The notes under the pieces: generated by a model | The model's input: the letters and a program-made list of their open reading frames with translations, nothing else | What the model was told of the DNA's origin: nothing | Database searches by the model: none | Translations under genes and position numbers: made by a program | NCBI GenBank assembly: GCA_034509425.1 | Contig: JAVTVJ010000040.1 | Span: 5,505,001-5,569,000 of the forward strand | From: Eopsaltria australis | Taxonomy: Eukaryota; Chordata; Aves; Passeriformes; Petroicidae | Direction of reading: 5' to 3' | DNA: 64,000 nt | Shown here: one piece after another, positions 54,601-63,000 of the stretch | Layout of the letters: each line of letters starts with the position of its first letter | Numbering within the stretch: the first letter of the stretch is position 1

Positions 54601-57600
54601 AGTCTCTACAATAAAGAATTTAGCAATCAGGACATTTTGGTAGCCTGAAAAATCTCCTAAATGAGTGGGGGTGAGGGGGGGGGGGAGGGGAGGGTATGCT
54701 CTTTATGGAACAATTTAGTATCCCAATTTATTTTAAGCACATATAGGGAGTGCTTAATAACACCAGAGAAAAGCAATGTTTTGCTACCAGTGAGTGTGTC
54801 ACACACTCACATCTTCCACATCCTGCCTCCATCTTTGCTTCCCCTCAAACTAGGGAATTATAAACCATCATTTAAATTCAAAGCATTGGTAATAACTTTG
54901 GCTAGAAAGAGACAGGCTGTTAAATCTCAGATTCATGTTAGACCAGAAAGGCACAGTTTGATCAGTTTAAATCATTCCATACCTAAGGATAAGCAGCTGC
55001 TGCTCCTGAAAATAAGATGAACACCTGATCATAGAGGCTGAGGGTTTCATCTTAGTGTACTCCTGGAATGATGACAGCAATAGCAAGATTTTGATCCAAA
55101 CATTTTGAGACTCAATTCTGAATACCATCAGAATGAAAGTTTTTGCCATATCTGACAAAATCTACATCAATCAGTTGTTGGGCATTGGCATTTGTGTGCT
55201 GCCCCGGCCATGATTAATAGATTGTTGTTTCCCACATTGGCACAAGCCAAGCTATTTTTGATAGCAACAGACAAAATGTAAAGGATGTGCCACTAATTGC
55301 TGTTATTACTTTGTAATTGTCCAAGTATGACATTTGGAAGGCTTAAGAGCTATTGCTTGAATCTTTCATGAAAACCCACCTCAGTATAGGCATCTGCTTT
55401 TATTCTCCTAAGCACAGAAGGAGCCCCAAATAAGAGGATGGTGAACATATTTTCTATTATAACAACCAGTAATTCCCTTGACTCCATCTATTTACCCCAT
55501 TTATTCTACTTTAGGTTAAAAAGTGGTGGGCTTAGAGGGTTTGGTTTTTTTTTGGTTTGGTTTGGTTTTTTATTTTTTAATTTGTTTCTTTACCAAAAAA
55601 TACATGTGTGGGGTTTTTTTCTGTAGTTAAAGAATCTTTATAGTTTCCTGTTCCACTTTTTGCAGTCAGTGTCCTCTTCTTTTAAGTTTTTCTCTGTGAT
55701 GAAATTATCTTGTGTTGGTTTAAATTCCTAGGCTAGAAAGGCAGGTAACCAATTTGTGCCATTTCTCAGTTTAGGATAATACTCTTAATCTGTTCCAATC
55801 TTACCAGCTCCAAGATATTTAGAATTTACTTACTTCTTTGCAAAATAAAAGCTAAAAAGGCACAAGTTTCTATAAAATTATACTGGTTTAATTAAAAATA
55901 ACAACAAACCAAACAGATAGCAACTAAACAAACTAGAGAGACTAAATATGCTATTCATCAGATAACATAAATATTAAATACTTCTTTTGTGTGTGTGTTT
56001 TATATTCTAGTCTTTGTTTAGTTGCTTATATTTACATTTGGAGATAGGGGAATGACTCTATTATATAAATACCTTGAGTATTTATAGGAGTTTCAGTAAC
56101 CATGTACGTACCAAGCATCTCTGTGTTTTGCACTTCGAGGAAAATGAAACGTGTGGAGGTTTCCAAGGCAGCAGATGAAACAAGCCAACTTTACCATTGT
56201 TCTGTGTTTTTCACAATGTCACTGTCTTGGATTTCACATCCAGATAGAGATGCTGTGAATAAATTCTATGGGTGAAGAAGCAGAAAATAAGGAGGAAAAG
56301 AGGATTTGCCATGTGGATTCATTCTAACAATGTGGAACACAGAGTCTCACATACACAGGCTTTCCTTACTCCCTACGGGATATCTATCTGTAGGCCTCTA
56401 TCAATTTCTAGGAGATTTTCTATGTGAAAGGATCCTCCAGTTAATTTCAAAGTATAGCTTGTTTTAGATTTATCTTTCTCTTACATCTTCACTCTTCCCC
56501 TTTTCAAACCTCTGTTTAAGAGGGGGGACAGGGATAGATTTTTTAAAAAATGAAAGGAAACAATGTAAACAGTGTTATGTGTGCATCTTCAGAAGCATTT
56601 TATGAAATACCACTGCTTCATGCTGACTAAAATACAAATTACTGTATTCTTCCTGTTGCTCTTGGAAAATACAGGATATCTGTGCAGCCATTATTCTTTA
56701 CATATCTACAGCAGTATCATCATGGGGGAACATGATGTTTCAGGCTGTCAGAATAGCAGAAAATAGCAAGAATCAGGTAGTGGAGAACAGGAGGCAGATA
56801 CCAGACTGTCTCAGCAACACAGACTCATTCAGAAACACAGACTGTACTGTATGCATAGTCTTCAATATACCTTAAAATGTGAAATCAGGTAAAGAGCAAC
56901 TGACTCCAGTCTGATGCTGAGAACAATTCCCTCCTTATGTGAATAAATGTTTGTGAACCAACATATAAATCTGCAGGCCACAGAGCTGCTCTTTTCAAAT
57001 GTGATTTCTAACATAATTTTATTTTCTATTTGGTGAAAATAATCCTACATGGAAATCACTTCGGCAAGCCAAGTGAAAAGAAAGAAGATGGAAACCAGTA
57101 AGTTTGTGTTGTGACATACTGGTTCTAGGGTCACTGGGAATGTTAGAGAGTTTCAGGGTGCTGTGACTCTTCCTCCAAAAAATTAAATATTAAGTCTGGA
57201 TCTTTATTAGCTGAATGGCCCTTTATCCACAATTCATGAGAAATGAGACAACATTTGTGTAATACAAGGTAACACTTTAAATATTTTTCTAAGTGTCAGT
57301 GATCTTATCACCCCAATCTGGAAAAAAAAAAACCTGTTGAAATTGCATTGTAAACCGCTAAAATAAACTGTGTGACTCGGCCAGGAGTGAAACTAACTTG
57401 TGTCTTTAAAGTCAGTATTTCTCCAGAATCAGTGTAATTTAATTGAAATAGCTCTGCGTTGTGTAAACAACTCCTTTGTTTAAAGAAGATTTCTCTGTTT
57501 AGTTTGCCTTAAGTAAATGCTGCCTTTTGTTTGTCTGTAAAACATTTGATTAAATGTAAAGACTTACACAGACAGCTTCTCCTCATTACACTTGTGGCTG

Positions 57601-60064
57601 GAAAATAAGTTAAAATGGTGCAGGTATCTGCTGCCTAAGTAAGTATCAAAGAATATCATTTGTGTTTTCAAGAAAAACCCATGGAAACATCTGAAGCCTA
57701 GACCTAAAATCAAACTACAACCGTCTTAACACCAGGATGGTATTTAAAAAGGTGCCAAAACTGTTCAATGTACCAGATTTAATACATCAATGTTCCTTGC
57801 TTTCTTAAAAAAGAAAATTGTTTTCTAGTATTTTAATCAAACAAAAATTCTCTCCATGGCAAACTACATTTAAATATATTACTTCTTACTCTAATATGAA
57901 TTAGAGTGTTTTAATATGAGGACCCATACTTAATTGTGATCATAATGTTTTTGAACAAAATAAGCAAAACAACTAACATACTTTATGTTTTTTCATTTTT
58001 TCAGCATTATTTTTTCACCAGCTGAAATGCTTTCGTGAATCATAATAATTATTTCAATGTACTCTAGACAGGGTGAAAAGAATACTATATATCCAAAAAG
58101 CTGCATTTACTATTAAAAAAGTTGAAACCAAAATTCATGTTTGGTCCTTTTTTCCCTCGGAAGAACTCTTAAATTCACTTTCAGACTAACCAAACAGAGT
58201 GTAACTCCAGTCAAGAAAAAAAGCAAGCAGAACCGTTTTGTTCATGTCCATAGGGCCATTTGCAGTGCGAAATCCATATTGAATTAGCTTTAGATCTTTA
58301 TGCTAATGGTACTAACAGTATACCTCTCATTTGTATTCTCAAAACATGGGAAGTAGAAATGGAACAGAAACTCATGAGACATGGAAGGCAGAATGATTTT
58401 TAACATTTGAAGTCTGATGTATAGCTGCATGGGGCTTTTTGTTTGCTTGTGTTTTCTGTGTACTTTGGGAAAGCTTTTCAGGATCAGGATAGAGATGCTA
58501 ACGGAGAGACAGCCAAACATCCCTCATTCTCAAGACAGTCAACTGTTCACTTGCAAAGGGCAAAATCCATTTTGTTTCTGATTGCTTTTACTCACCTTAG
58601 GTAAAATATAAGCTGTTTTGTAAGCTTTCCTCAAGATTTCAACTTGCGTGTCAGTGTTGAACAAAACCTCAAATACCCTATTAAGCTAAATGTTAGTGCT
58701 TTTATCTAGTCCAATTCCAGGGATTTTCCAAGTTCTTTGTTCAAATGGAAATAACAATTGCTACTGGTAAATGACATTAGTGTTAATTTTTTAACAAATG
58801 AACAAAAGAACAAAAGCGGTGTTCTTAAATAGGTCAAGGATTTTTGATTAATTATCTAATTCTGAGAAAGCTCTCATGTCAAAATATAAATAAATACTAC
58901 CAGTAATTGTAACCTTTTCCTTTACAGTAAATGTTGAGATTTGTTCCCTTCATTCTGAGTTGGGTTATGTCAAAGAGAAGTTATGAGAACCTTCAGTTCT
59001 CACCCCTAAAACCATTGTTACCTTTTCAAGAGTAAGAACTGATGACAATGATAGAGGATTTAATTCATCTTTTTTCAAGGTTAATTCCAAAGGCACCTAA
59101 CTGCCACCAATAGAGGTTGAAGTAAATTCCTATGTTAAGGCCTAGAAATCACTGTATGGTAAACATTAATCACATGCTCTTCCCTGTATGAACCAGGTAT
59201 CCAATTATATTTGTGTTCTTTTTTATTTATTATGTGTCTCCTTTGCTTAGGCAATGCTGGATGTTGCAGCACATCATGGCTGGCTGGTGACTGCTCTGAA
59301 CATAACCAACCTGGTGCAGATGGTGGTTCAGGGTAGATGGATACATGACTCATCCCTGCTTACTTTGCCAAATATAGAACTCCATCATCTTTACCTTTTT
59401 CGGTATGTAATTCTGTTATGCATTAGCAGGTTTCCAATTTCTTTCCACTTCCCACTGTTGATTGTGTCTGAATGGCATTGTTGTGCCCGAGAATGTTCGT
59501 TAACGAATCAGAAGCAGAGCTCTGTCTTTCACAGCAATGCTTCCCCAAATGGATTTTCTGTTTCTGTTTTCAATATTCATTGATTAATTAACCCCCACAG
59601 ATTGTTTTGAGAACTGTGATTCCAGACAAATTAACAAGAGACCACTGGAAAGGTTCCAAGTCCTAACAAATATAACTCTGTATGTTAATTATCTCTTTAT
59701 TTTAATCCATTATAAAACTACATTAGTATCCATCTTAACATCATAGATAATGCAAAGCTTTATAGATGCTTAGATGATGCAATAATTAATGCTAACCAAA
59801 AATAAATGACCACCCTTTAAAAACAGAACCCAGTATCGAGTTTTACCACCAAAACAACTGAATACAAATGTTTGCTTTCCCTCTCTGGGCATATGTTTTG
59901 CTGTCTGTATCAGGAAGTGGAGCCAAGGCCAAAGGAAGAGTGTGCATGGAGGTTACCAAGGACCTATCGAGTGTCTTCCCGAACTAATGGCTGCCTGTGA
60001 AGGAAAAGAAAATGTTTTTGCTTCCATTGTGGACAGTGAGTTGCAAGCAGCACACATTTCACAG
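457..60064 (+). CDS. ASCC3: ASCC3, internal part (13 exons, spliced; both ends outside window)
   Basis: Spliced coding region joining 457-623, 762-907, 1015-1135, 3134-3276, 12882-13019, 13123-13243, 16682-16814, 19258-19383, 28399-28510, 28780-28914, 46902-47126, 59251-59402 and 59914-60064. The frame stays open through all 13 exons and every intron is GT-AG. ASCC3 is a 3'-5' Ski2-like helicase with two Brr2-type cassettes. With ASCC1, ASCC2 and TRIP4 it acts in alkylation-damage repair with ALKBH3, and in the ribosome quality control trigger complex that splits collided ribosomes (yeast Slh1 is the counterpart). This piece holds motifs Ib, II (DEIH), III, IV, V and VI of cassette 2, then the winged helix and second Sec63 unit. 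All motifs seen look intact, consistent with an active second cassette. In Brr2 the second cassette is degenerate. Motif I and the C-terminus lie outside. Brr2 (SNRNP200) was considered, but the DEIH, GMHHAGL and Sec63 sequences match ASCC3 as I recall it. Identity is highly likely. Confidence 0.97.
624..761 (+). other. ASCC3: ASCC3 intron (138 bp)
   Basis: A short GT-AG intron with donor GTGAGC and a long T-rich tract before acceptor TACTAG. It contains nothing else. Confidence 0.93.
762..907 (+). CDS. ASCC3: ASCC3 exon 2 of window: motif III of cassette 2
   Basis: The exon encodes [19 protein letters not shown], then [27 protein letters not shown] is the motif III region (the SAT-like box of Ski2 proteins), which couples ATP hydrolysis to unwinding. 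The exon starts in phase 1 and ends on a whole codon at ATTAATCAG|GTATGA. It sits 138 bp after exon 1 and is separated from exon 3 by 107 bp, a compact cluster compared with the multi-kilobase introns elsewhere in this gene. Confidence 0.96.
908..1014 (+). other. ASCC3: ASCC3 intron (107 bp)
   Basis: A short GT-AG intron with donor GTATGA and acceptor CTTGTAG. Nothing else is seen. Confidence 0.93.
1015..1135 (+). CDS. ASCC3: ASCC3 exon 3 of window: linker into RecA-2 of cassette 2
   Basis: The exon encodes [17 protein letters not shown], then [17 protein letters not shown] and NKPAFQ. The [11 protein letters not shown] segment is a strong family signature of Ski2/Brr2 helicases, lying between the two RecA domains after motif III. 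It starts in phase 0 and ends with one base of an alanine codon at CAGG|GTAAGC (phase 1). The methionine at the exon start is internal and is not a translation start. Confidence 0.96.
1136..3133 (+). other. ASCC3: ASCC3 intron (1998 bp)
   Basis: An AT-rich intron with strong donor GTAAGC and acceptor TTCAACAG. It contains a perfect 20-bp tandem duplication at 2513-2552. Open frames on the minus strand near 1563-1972 and 2495-2797 have no recognised homology and are within chance expectation for this composition. Confidence 0.9.
2513..2552. repeat. Perfect 20-bp tandem duplication
   Basis: The unit TAATTGGTTTAAATATATCA occurs twice with no gap and no mismatch (2513-2532 and 2533-2552). It lies in the intron between exons 3 and 4. 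The identity suggests a recent slippage event and a likely copy-number polymorphism. Confidence 0.95.
3134..3276 (+). CDS. ASCC3: ASCC3 exon 4 of window: motif IV of cassette 2
   Basis: The exon encodes [20 protein letters not shown], then [17 protein letters not shown] and [20 protein letters not shown] is motif IV at the start of the second RecA domain. It starts in phase 1 and ends on a whole codon at GAGAG|GTAGAA, a weak-looking donor that precedes a 9.6 kb intron. The frame stays open past the donor to about 3417 before a stop, but that tail has no family similarity and is intron. Confidence 0.96.
3746..3770. repeat. (GATA)n microsatellite
   Basis: About six uninterrupted copies of the AGAT/GATA tetramer, flanked by ATATGTA-rich low-complexity sequence. 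It is intronic and likely length-polymorphic. Confidence 0.95.
8713..8740. repeat. Perfect inverted repeat: 12-bp arms, 4-nt loop
   Basis: The arm TTTTATGACACA (8713-8724) is followed by AAAG and then the exact reverse complement TGTGTCATAAAA (8729-8740). In the pre-mRNA this would form a 12-bp stem with a tetraloop. It is too short for a microRNA precursor, so no function is claimed. Confidence 0.93.
9464..9519. repeat. A-rich low-complexity tract
   Basis: About 56 bases that are nearly all A with scattered G and one T, after GGG. No recognisable retroposed body adjoins it, so I call it low complexity and not a poly(A) tail. Confidence 0.9.
11003..11190. repeat. Pyrimidine-rich (CT) stretch
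   Basis: An extended run dominated by C and T on the + strand, with CTTCC, CCCTC and TTTTC words, interrupted by a few purines. It is intronic. It could act as a polypyrimidine-tract protein binding region in the pre-mRNA, but that is only inference. Confidence 0.6.
12882..13019 (+). CDS. ASCC3: ASCC3 exon 5 of window: GMHHAGL region
   Basis: The exon encodes [18 protein letters not shown], then [20 protein letters not shown] and [15 protein letters not shown]...R..VE..F is a hallmark block of Ski2-like helicases between motifs IV and V. The exon is 138 nt and symmetric (phase 0 to 0), so skipping it would keep the frame while deleting the block. Acceptor CTGTTACAG is strong. Donor CAG|GTACAT is weaker. 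The leading ATG is internal. Confidence 0.96.
13020..13122 (+). other. ASCC3: ASCC3 intron (103 bp)
   Basis: A short GT-AG intron with donor GTACAT and acceptor TTTGTCTTAG. Nothing else is seen. Confidence 0.93.
13123..13243 (+). CDS. ASCC3: ASCC3 exon 6 of window: motif V of cassette 2
   Basis: The exon encodes [20 protein letters not shown], then [33 protein letters not shown] is motif V, which contacts the nucleic-acid backbone and links it to the ATP site. The KGTEYYD segment is typical of Ski2/Brr2 proteins. It starts in phase 0 and ends with one base of the next aspartate codon at ACAG|GTACTC (phase 1). Confidence 0.96.
13244..16681 (+). other. ASCC3: ASCC3 intron (3438 bp)
   Basis: An AT-rich intron with donor GTACTC and acceptor TTTGGCAG. 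I see no mobile element, RNA gene or long simple repeat. The open frames inside (for example 15027-15299) are within chance expectation. Confidence 0.9.
16682..16814 (+). CDS. ASCC3: ASCC3 exon 7 of window: motif VI of cassette 2
   Basis: The exon encodes [20 protein letters not shown], then [20 protein letters not shown] and [13 protein letters not shown] is motif VI, including the arginine finger region, and is intact. It starts in phase 1 and ends in phase 2 at TCAAG|GTAAAG, where the last codon becomes serine on joining exon 8. The frame is open upstream into the intron (from about 16510), but sequence before the CAG has no family similarity. Confidence 0.96.
16815..19257 (+). other. ASCC3: ASCC3 intron (2443 bp)
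   Basis: An AT-rich intron with donor GTAAAG and acceptor TTCTTCAG. No repeat or element is recognised. A 124-codon open frame at 18255-18629 has no recognised similarity and is treated as chance. Confidence 0.9.
19258..19383 (+). CDS. ASCC3: ASCC3 exon 8 of window: winged-helix start
   Basis: The exon encodes [20 protein letters not shown], then [20 protein letters not shown] and P. The [11 protein letters not shown]...[13 protein letters not shown] pattern is the winged-helix domain following RecA-2 in Ski2/Brr2 helicases. It is 126 nt and symmetric (phase 2 to 2). The donor CCAAC|GTGAGT is strong, and the joined codon across the next intron gives threonine where I recall human serine. Confidence 0.96.
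19384..28398 (+). other. ASCC3: ASCC3 intron (9015 bp)
   Basis: A large AT-rich intron with donor GTGAGT and acceptor TTATCTAG. It holds a T16 run (21450-21465) and a more balanced-composition stretch around 24960-25330 that could be conserved noncoding DNA (see findings). I see no mobile element or RNA gene in the rest. Confidence 0.9.
21450..21465. repeat. T16 homopolymer
   Basis: Sixteen consecutive T on the + strand, intronic. It is expected to be length-variable. Confidence 0.93.
28399..28510 (+). CDS. ASCC3: ASCC3 exon 9 of window: winged helix to Sec63 boundary
   Basis: The exon encodes (T)[18 protein letters not shown], then [19 protein letters not shown]. The YYNL..VSHD.VN..LS.L.EKSL pattern closes the winged helix and leads into the Sec63 unit in this family. 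It starts in phase 2 and ends on a whole codon at GGGGAG|GTAAGA. The motif core is conserved, while the second half differs from human more than the helicase exons do. Confidence 0.95.
28511..28779 (+). other. ASCC3: ASCC3 intron (269 bp)
   Basis: A short GT-AG intron with donor GTAAGA and acceptor TTCTAACAG. Nothing else is seen. Confidence 0.93.
28780..28914 (+). CDS. ASCC3: ASCC3 exon 10 of window: start of second Sec63 unit
   Basis: The exon encodes [20 protein letters not shown], then [20 protein letters not shown] and LLILT. The [14 protein letters not shown] block is a strong marker of the Sec63/Brl region of Ski2/Brr2 proteins. The exon is 135 nt and symmetric (phase 0 to 0). The donor ACA|GTAAGT matches the consensus well and precedes the longest intron in the window (18.0 kb). 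Confidence 0.96.
36387..36410. repeat. Perfect 12-bp tandem duplication
   Basis: GGAAATTTAATA is repeated twice without gap or mismatch. It is intronic. No function is inferred. Confidence 0.93.
37644..37665. repeat. T22 homopolymer
   Basis: Twenty-two consecutive T on the + strand, followed by AATACAG. It resembles a strong pyrimidine tract with an AG, but no coding exon follows. It could equally be the A tail of an ancient minus-strand insert whose body I cannot recognise. Confidence 0.93.
40015..40034. repeat. (AAT)n microsatellite
   Basis: About 20 bases of uninterrupted ATA/AAT trinucleotide repeat in the intron. Confidence 0.93.
40820..40837. repeat. T18 homopolymer
   Basis: Eighteen consecutive T on the + strand, about 220 bp before the GC-rich patch at 41056-41300. 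A link between the two is possible but not shown. Confidence 0.92.
41056..41300. other. GC-rich, CpG-poor patch of unknown origin
   Basis: By hand count, 41101-41280 is 113/180 G+C (63%), set in strongly AT-rich intron. CpG is almost absent (one in CCACGGCC), so it is not a CpG island. Open frames cross it on both strands (41032-41295 plus; 41024-41410 minus), but neither resembles a protein I know, and dual openness follows from the base composition. It could be an old inserted sequence or a decayed exonic remnant. Origin unresolved. Confidence 0.6.
44488..44508. repeat. AT-rich inverted repeat, 10-bp arms
   Basis: ACAATATATA, a single T, then the exact reverse complement TATATATTGT. It may extrude a cruciform or simply reflect TA-rich low complexity. 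Confidence 0.85.
46883..46898 (+). promoter_or_regulatory. ASCC3: T16 polypyrimidine tract of exon 11 acceptor
   Basis: Sixteen uninterrupted T directly precede AAG|AATGCT at the end of the 18.0 kb intron. This homopolymer is the U2AF binding tract of the exon 11 acceptor. The base at -3 is A and not the preferred C or T, so the site depends on the length of the T run, which is prone to slippage. Confidence 0.85.
46902..47126 (+). CDS. ASCC3: ASCC3 exon 11 of window: Sec63 unit 2, central part
   Basis: The exon encodes [20 protein letters not shown], then [20 protein letters not shown] and continues to AIRICQ. EY..LPVRH.ED..N..L is the helical part of the Sec63 region that packs against the RecA core. 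The later [17 protein letters not shown] and [18 protein letters not shown] are family blocks as well. At 225 nt it is the longest exon here and is symmetric (phase 0 to 0). The donor CAG|GTATTG is moderate. Confidence 0.97.
47127..59250 (+). other. ASCC3: ASCC3 intron (12124 bp)
   Basis: An AT-rich intron with donor GTATTG and acceptor TTTGCTTAG. It contains the G-rich tract at 54667-54694, an A12 run near 53240, a GGTTT-rich low-complexity stretch near 55538-55575, a homeodomain-like TTAAT cluster (52369-52498) and an NFI-like palindrome (55237-55250). Balanced-composition sequence around 57340-57560 might be conserved noncoding DNA. No gene is supported in it. Confidence 0.9.
54667..54694 (+). 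repeat. G-rich tract, G-quadruplex-forming pattern
   Basis: The tract is G5, TGA, G11, A, G4, A, G3 on the + (sense) strand. This satisfies the usual four-run G-quadruplex pattern with short loops. Because it is on the coding strand, it would be present in the ASCC3 pre-mRNA too. It is an isolated G-rich island in AT-rich intron. Confidence 0.85.
59251..59402 (+). CDS. ASCC3: ASCC3 exon 12 of window: Sec63 unit 2
   Basis: The exon encodes [20 protein letters not shown], then [20 protein letters not shown] and [14 protein letters not shown]....GWL.....NL.QM..QGRW....L..LP is a consensus stretch of the Sec63 helical bundle. It starts in phase 0 and ends in phase 2 at TTTCG|GTATGT. Joining to exon 13 restores an arginine codon where I recall human lysine. 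Confidence 0.97.
59403..59913 (+). other. ASCC3: ASCC3 intron (511 bp)
   Basis: A GT-AG intron with donor GTATGT and acceptor CTGTATCAG. Nothing else is seen. Confidence 0.93.
59914..60064 (+). CDS. ASCC3: ASCC3 exon 13 of window: Sec63 unit 2, variable segment
   Basis: The exon encodes [19 protein letters not shown], then [20 protein letters not shown] and [11 protein letters not shown]. The LPELM.AC.GKE.VF..IV.SEL block matches ASCC3 as I recall it. The first 18 or so residues are poorly conserved with the human protein and look like a surface loop. It starts in phase 2 and ends on a whole codon at TCACAG|GTAACA. The next exon, expected to begin with a WNFLSHLP-like segment, is not in the window. 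Confidence 0.93.
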
Positions 60065-63000
60065 GTAACACTTTCTGTTTGTGACCATTATCAATGTGAT
60101 TGGAAAGGAAGAGTAGATGGGAAAAGAAATACTCTCTCCTCTTCAGTAAATACCACGTGACATTCCATATAAAGTGCAATACATTCATTGCTCTAATTTC
60201 AAGGACCTGCTGGCTTTACAAAGGTTCTTCTCTGCCTGTTTTCTTAATATTATTCTCACTTATTCCCTGCTAAGCAGTAACAGACTCTGGTTTATGGCTG
60301 ATATTACCACATCTCTCTGCTCTAAAGATGCTTCTCTAGGTCATTCAATCTGCTGAGTGTTATCCACCTTTTCACAGCTCTGCACTAGGAATACATGCAT
60401 TGCAAATGTCATCATAACTGGTTTCTGAAGTGGTCTGTCAAACACTGTTTTTTCTGAGAATACTCTTAGGAAAACATCCAGCACTCATTTTCTATTTGAA
60501 ACAGAAAAAGGAGATGAAAATTTCATACTTCACAGAGGAGGGGAAAAAAAATACTATTCCAAAATGTTGAGCTGCTAAAGTCTTGTTTTCAGTTTGATTT
60601 TCAAGGCATTCACAGCAAAGAACAGCTATATTTCACAGCAGTCATCAGATGCTAAGCCTATTGATTTCAAATAAATGTAGGAAAGATGAAAACTTCAAAA
60701 GCTATTCTTCAAATGTTTTTTATTTGAATGTTTAAAAGGACAGTTTGACTGTTCAGCTTCAGTTAAACCTTTTACTGGTATGCAAACAAGAAGAAAAGTA
60801 CTTAAATGTCTATAACAGACATCTGCATTTGTAACCAAATTAACATCAAAATTTTGAATTAAGAAAATGTATTGACATCAAAAAAAGGCTTCCTTTAACA
60901 ACAGATTTCTAACATAATACACATTGATTTCAGTCCAACTTTTAGATGTGATAAAAAATTAGAACATTGTTATAATTAGTTCAGGGAGAACTCAGAAGTA
61001 AACTTACTTAATTTATTTGCATAAATTGCCATTCTGTTATCTTTAAAAGCAAATGCAAATTGGCTCTGTCTGATATGATGATGGTTATTTGGCTCAAAAG
61101 TGCTTCAATTTGCGTAGCAATCTGGTGTCGTCTCTGCAGTGAGGCCGATCCCAGGTAACATACAAATCCTGAATTATTCCAGAAATTAGTATGTTTAAAG
61201 CATCAATTTAAGTGCTAATTGCAGTAGTAATGAGAAAAAGCAGTACTACTGTGAGATTTGCATCTACTGCCCCATCAGTATGCCTGGAACGGCTGCTGAC
61301 TGGCAGAGGATTTGGCTGCTAATTAAATAATTGTATGCATGGCAGTGTTCTTGTCTGATTCAATAGATGAAGATTAATCCTCAGATAAATATGTTTGGCT
61401 GGTATTGAAATGTCTTAGCAGTTTCTTCAAAAATTGCTTGTGTGTATGTGGTGTGTACGTTCACACTGCGAATGACTCTATGCCTCTATATATCTATGTT
61501 TGTAAATACAGATGCATATAAGAGGGATAAACATAGGGTCTTGCCATCATGTGAGGAGAAAGTTTCATTTCCATGAGCTGGGAATGGCTGTATTGGGTAT
61601 AGCAAAGCCACGAATGTACTGTGCAGGGCATTACAAATGTGAAACCTTCATACCAATATGCTATATTCTTACAGTATTTTCTATAGAAAAAAAAAAAACC
61701 TATTGCAATACCTTGCACAGAGTTAAAATTCATATTGAGACTGCCTGTTGAGTGTCTTCATATGTAAAGTATCTCAGTGCTCACATAGACAGGGGCCAAC
61801 CAAGACAAAAATTCTTCAGCATCTGTATAATATGTTTTCTATAAAGAAAGAATATCAGACTACAGAGTTTAATCTTAGCCTTCTGGCACCAGACATGAAC
61901 AAAGTCAAATAAAGTGGTAAATATGCCACTAAATTGCCAAAACCATTCTTTTCCTAAAAAACCTTTTACTTCTCACTCAAAGTCTATTGAATCCATATCT
62001 TAAAGCTAAAGATTACTAACAAGAAACCAGTAAAAAGAGCTTGAGCTTTACATAAATTTCAGGCAGATGGGAAAAGGAAGAAATTTTACATTTGGAAAGA
62101 AGAAAATGCCTTTTAAGCAGATTGGTAATTAATTTTTAAATTGCAGCTCCTGAAGATGTTCATGGATTTGGAATATTAGGCTAGGTCTTGGGGAGACAGA
62201 TTATTGGCAAAAATACAAATGATGTTCCCAAAGGTTCATTAAGAACTTTTCATTTGATTATAATTTGAATCTATAGGCTTGGTAGATAAATGGATATGTA
62301 ATGTATATATGTTCATGTATATATTGGATATACTGACATATTTAAAAGGAGGTGATATGTGCTTGTGTCTTCTTGTACTGCAAAAAAACTAGTGAAATTG
62401 TCTAAAAATACCTTCGCGACATGGGAGCCTGAGTTTAATTTTACAGAATTGAGTATTATAATTCCAAACCTCACTGAAAGTCAGGGGAGTTTTGAAAGCT
62501 GACAGCCTAAATTCAAACTATTCAGACTAACCCCAATCTTTGGTCAAAGCTCTATGTTTCAGTCATTCCTTGTGAATCATATTTATTTAACAAATCTTTT
62601 TCAATTTCTAAGTCACTTAGGCATTAGGCACCTTTTAAAATATTAAGTTGATATTGATATTTTTGAAAGAGAAAAAAGAAACTTCAAGATTGAAAACAAA
62701 TAATTATTATCTCTACTATAGTATTAGCTACTTTTACTCTGGAAGTATGTGTTCTGTAATCTTATTGTCATTTTCACCTGCTACTACCTGACTTTTTTCC
62801 TTCGTGAGAAAAGCATTTCTTCATTTTCCCCACATTGCATGGATGATAAAAAGGCAGCCTGCTGTGCATACTGTATCAATGACCAAGCAGTACTAACTTT
62901 GACTCCAGTTTTCAAATACCTAAGACTTGATAAATCAAGGAACCATAGAATCCTTTAGGTTGGAAAAGACCTTTCAGATCATCAAATACAACTGTTAATA

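Noticed and set aside
457..60064. Alternative identity as SNRNP200 (Brr2)
   Set aside because: The motif II, GMHHAGL, winged-helix and Sec63 sequences match ASCC3 as recalled, and cassette 2 motifs are intact where Brr2 cassette 2 is degenerate.
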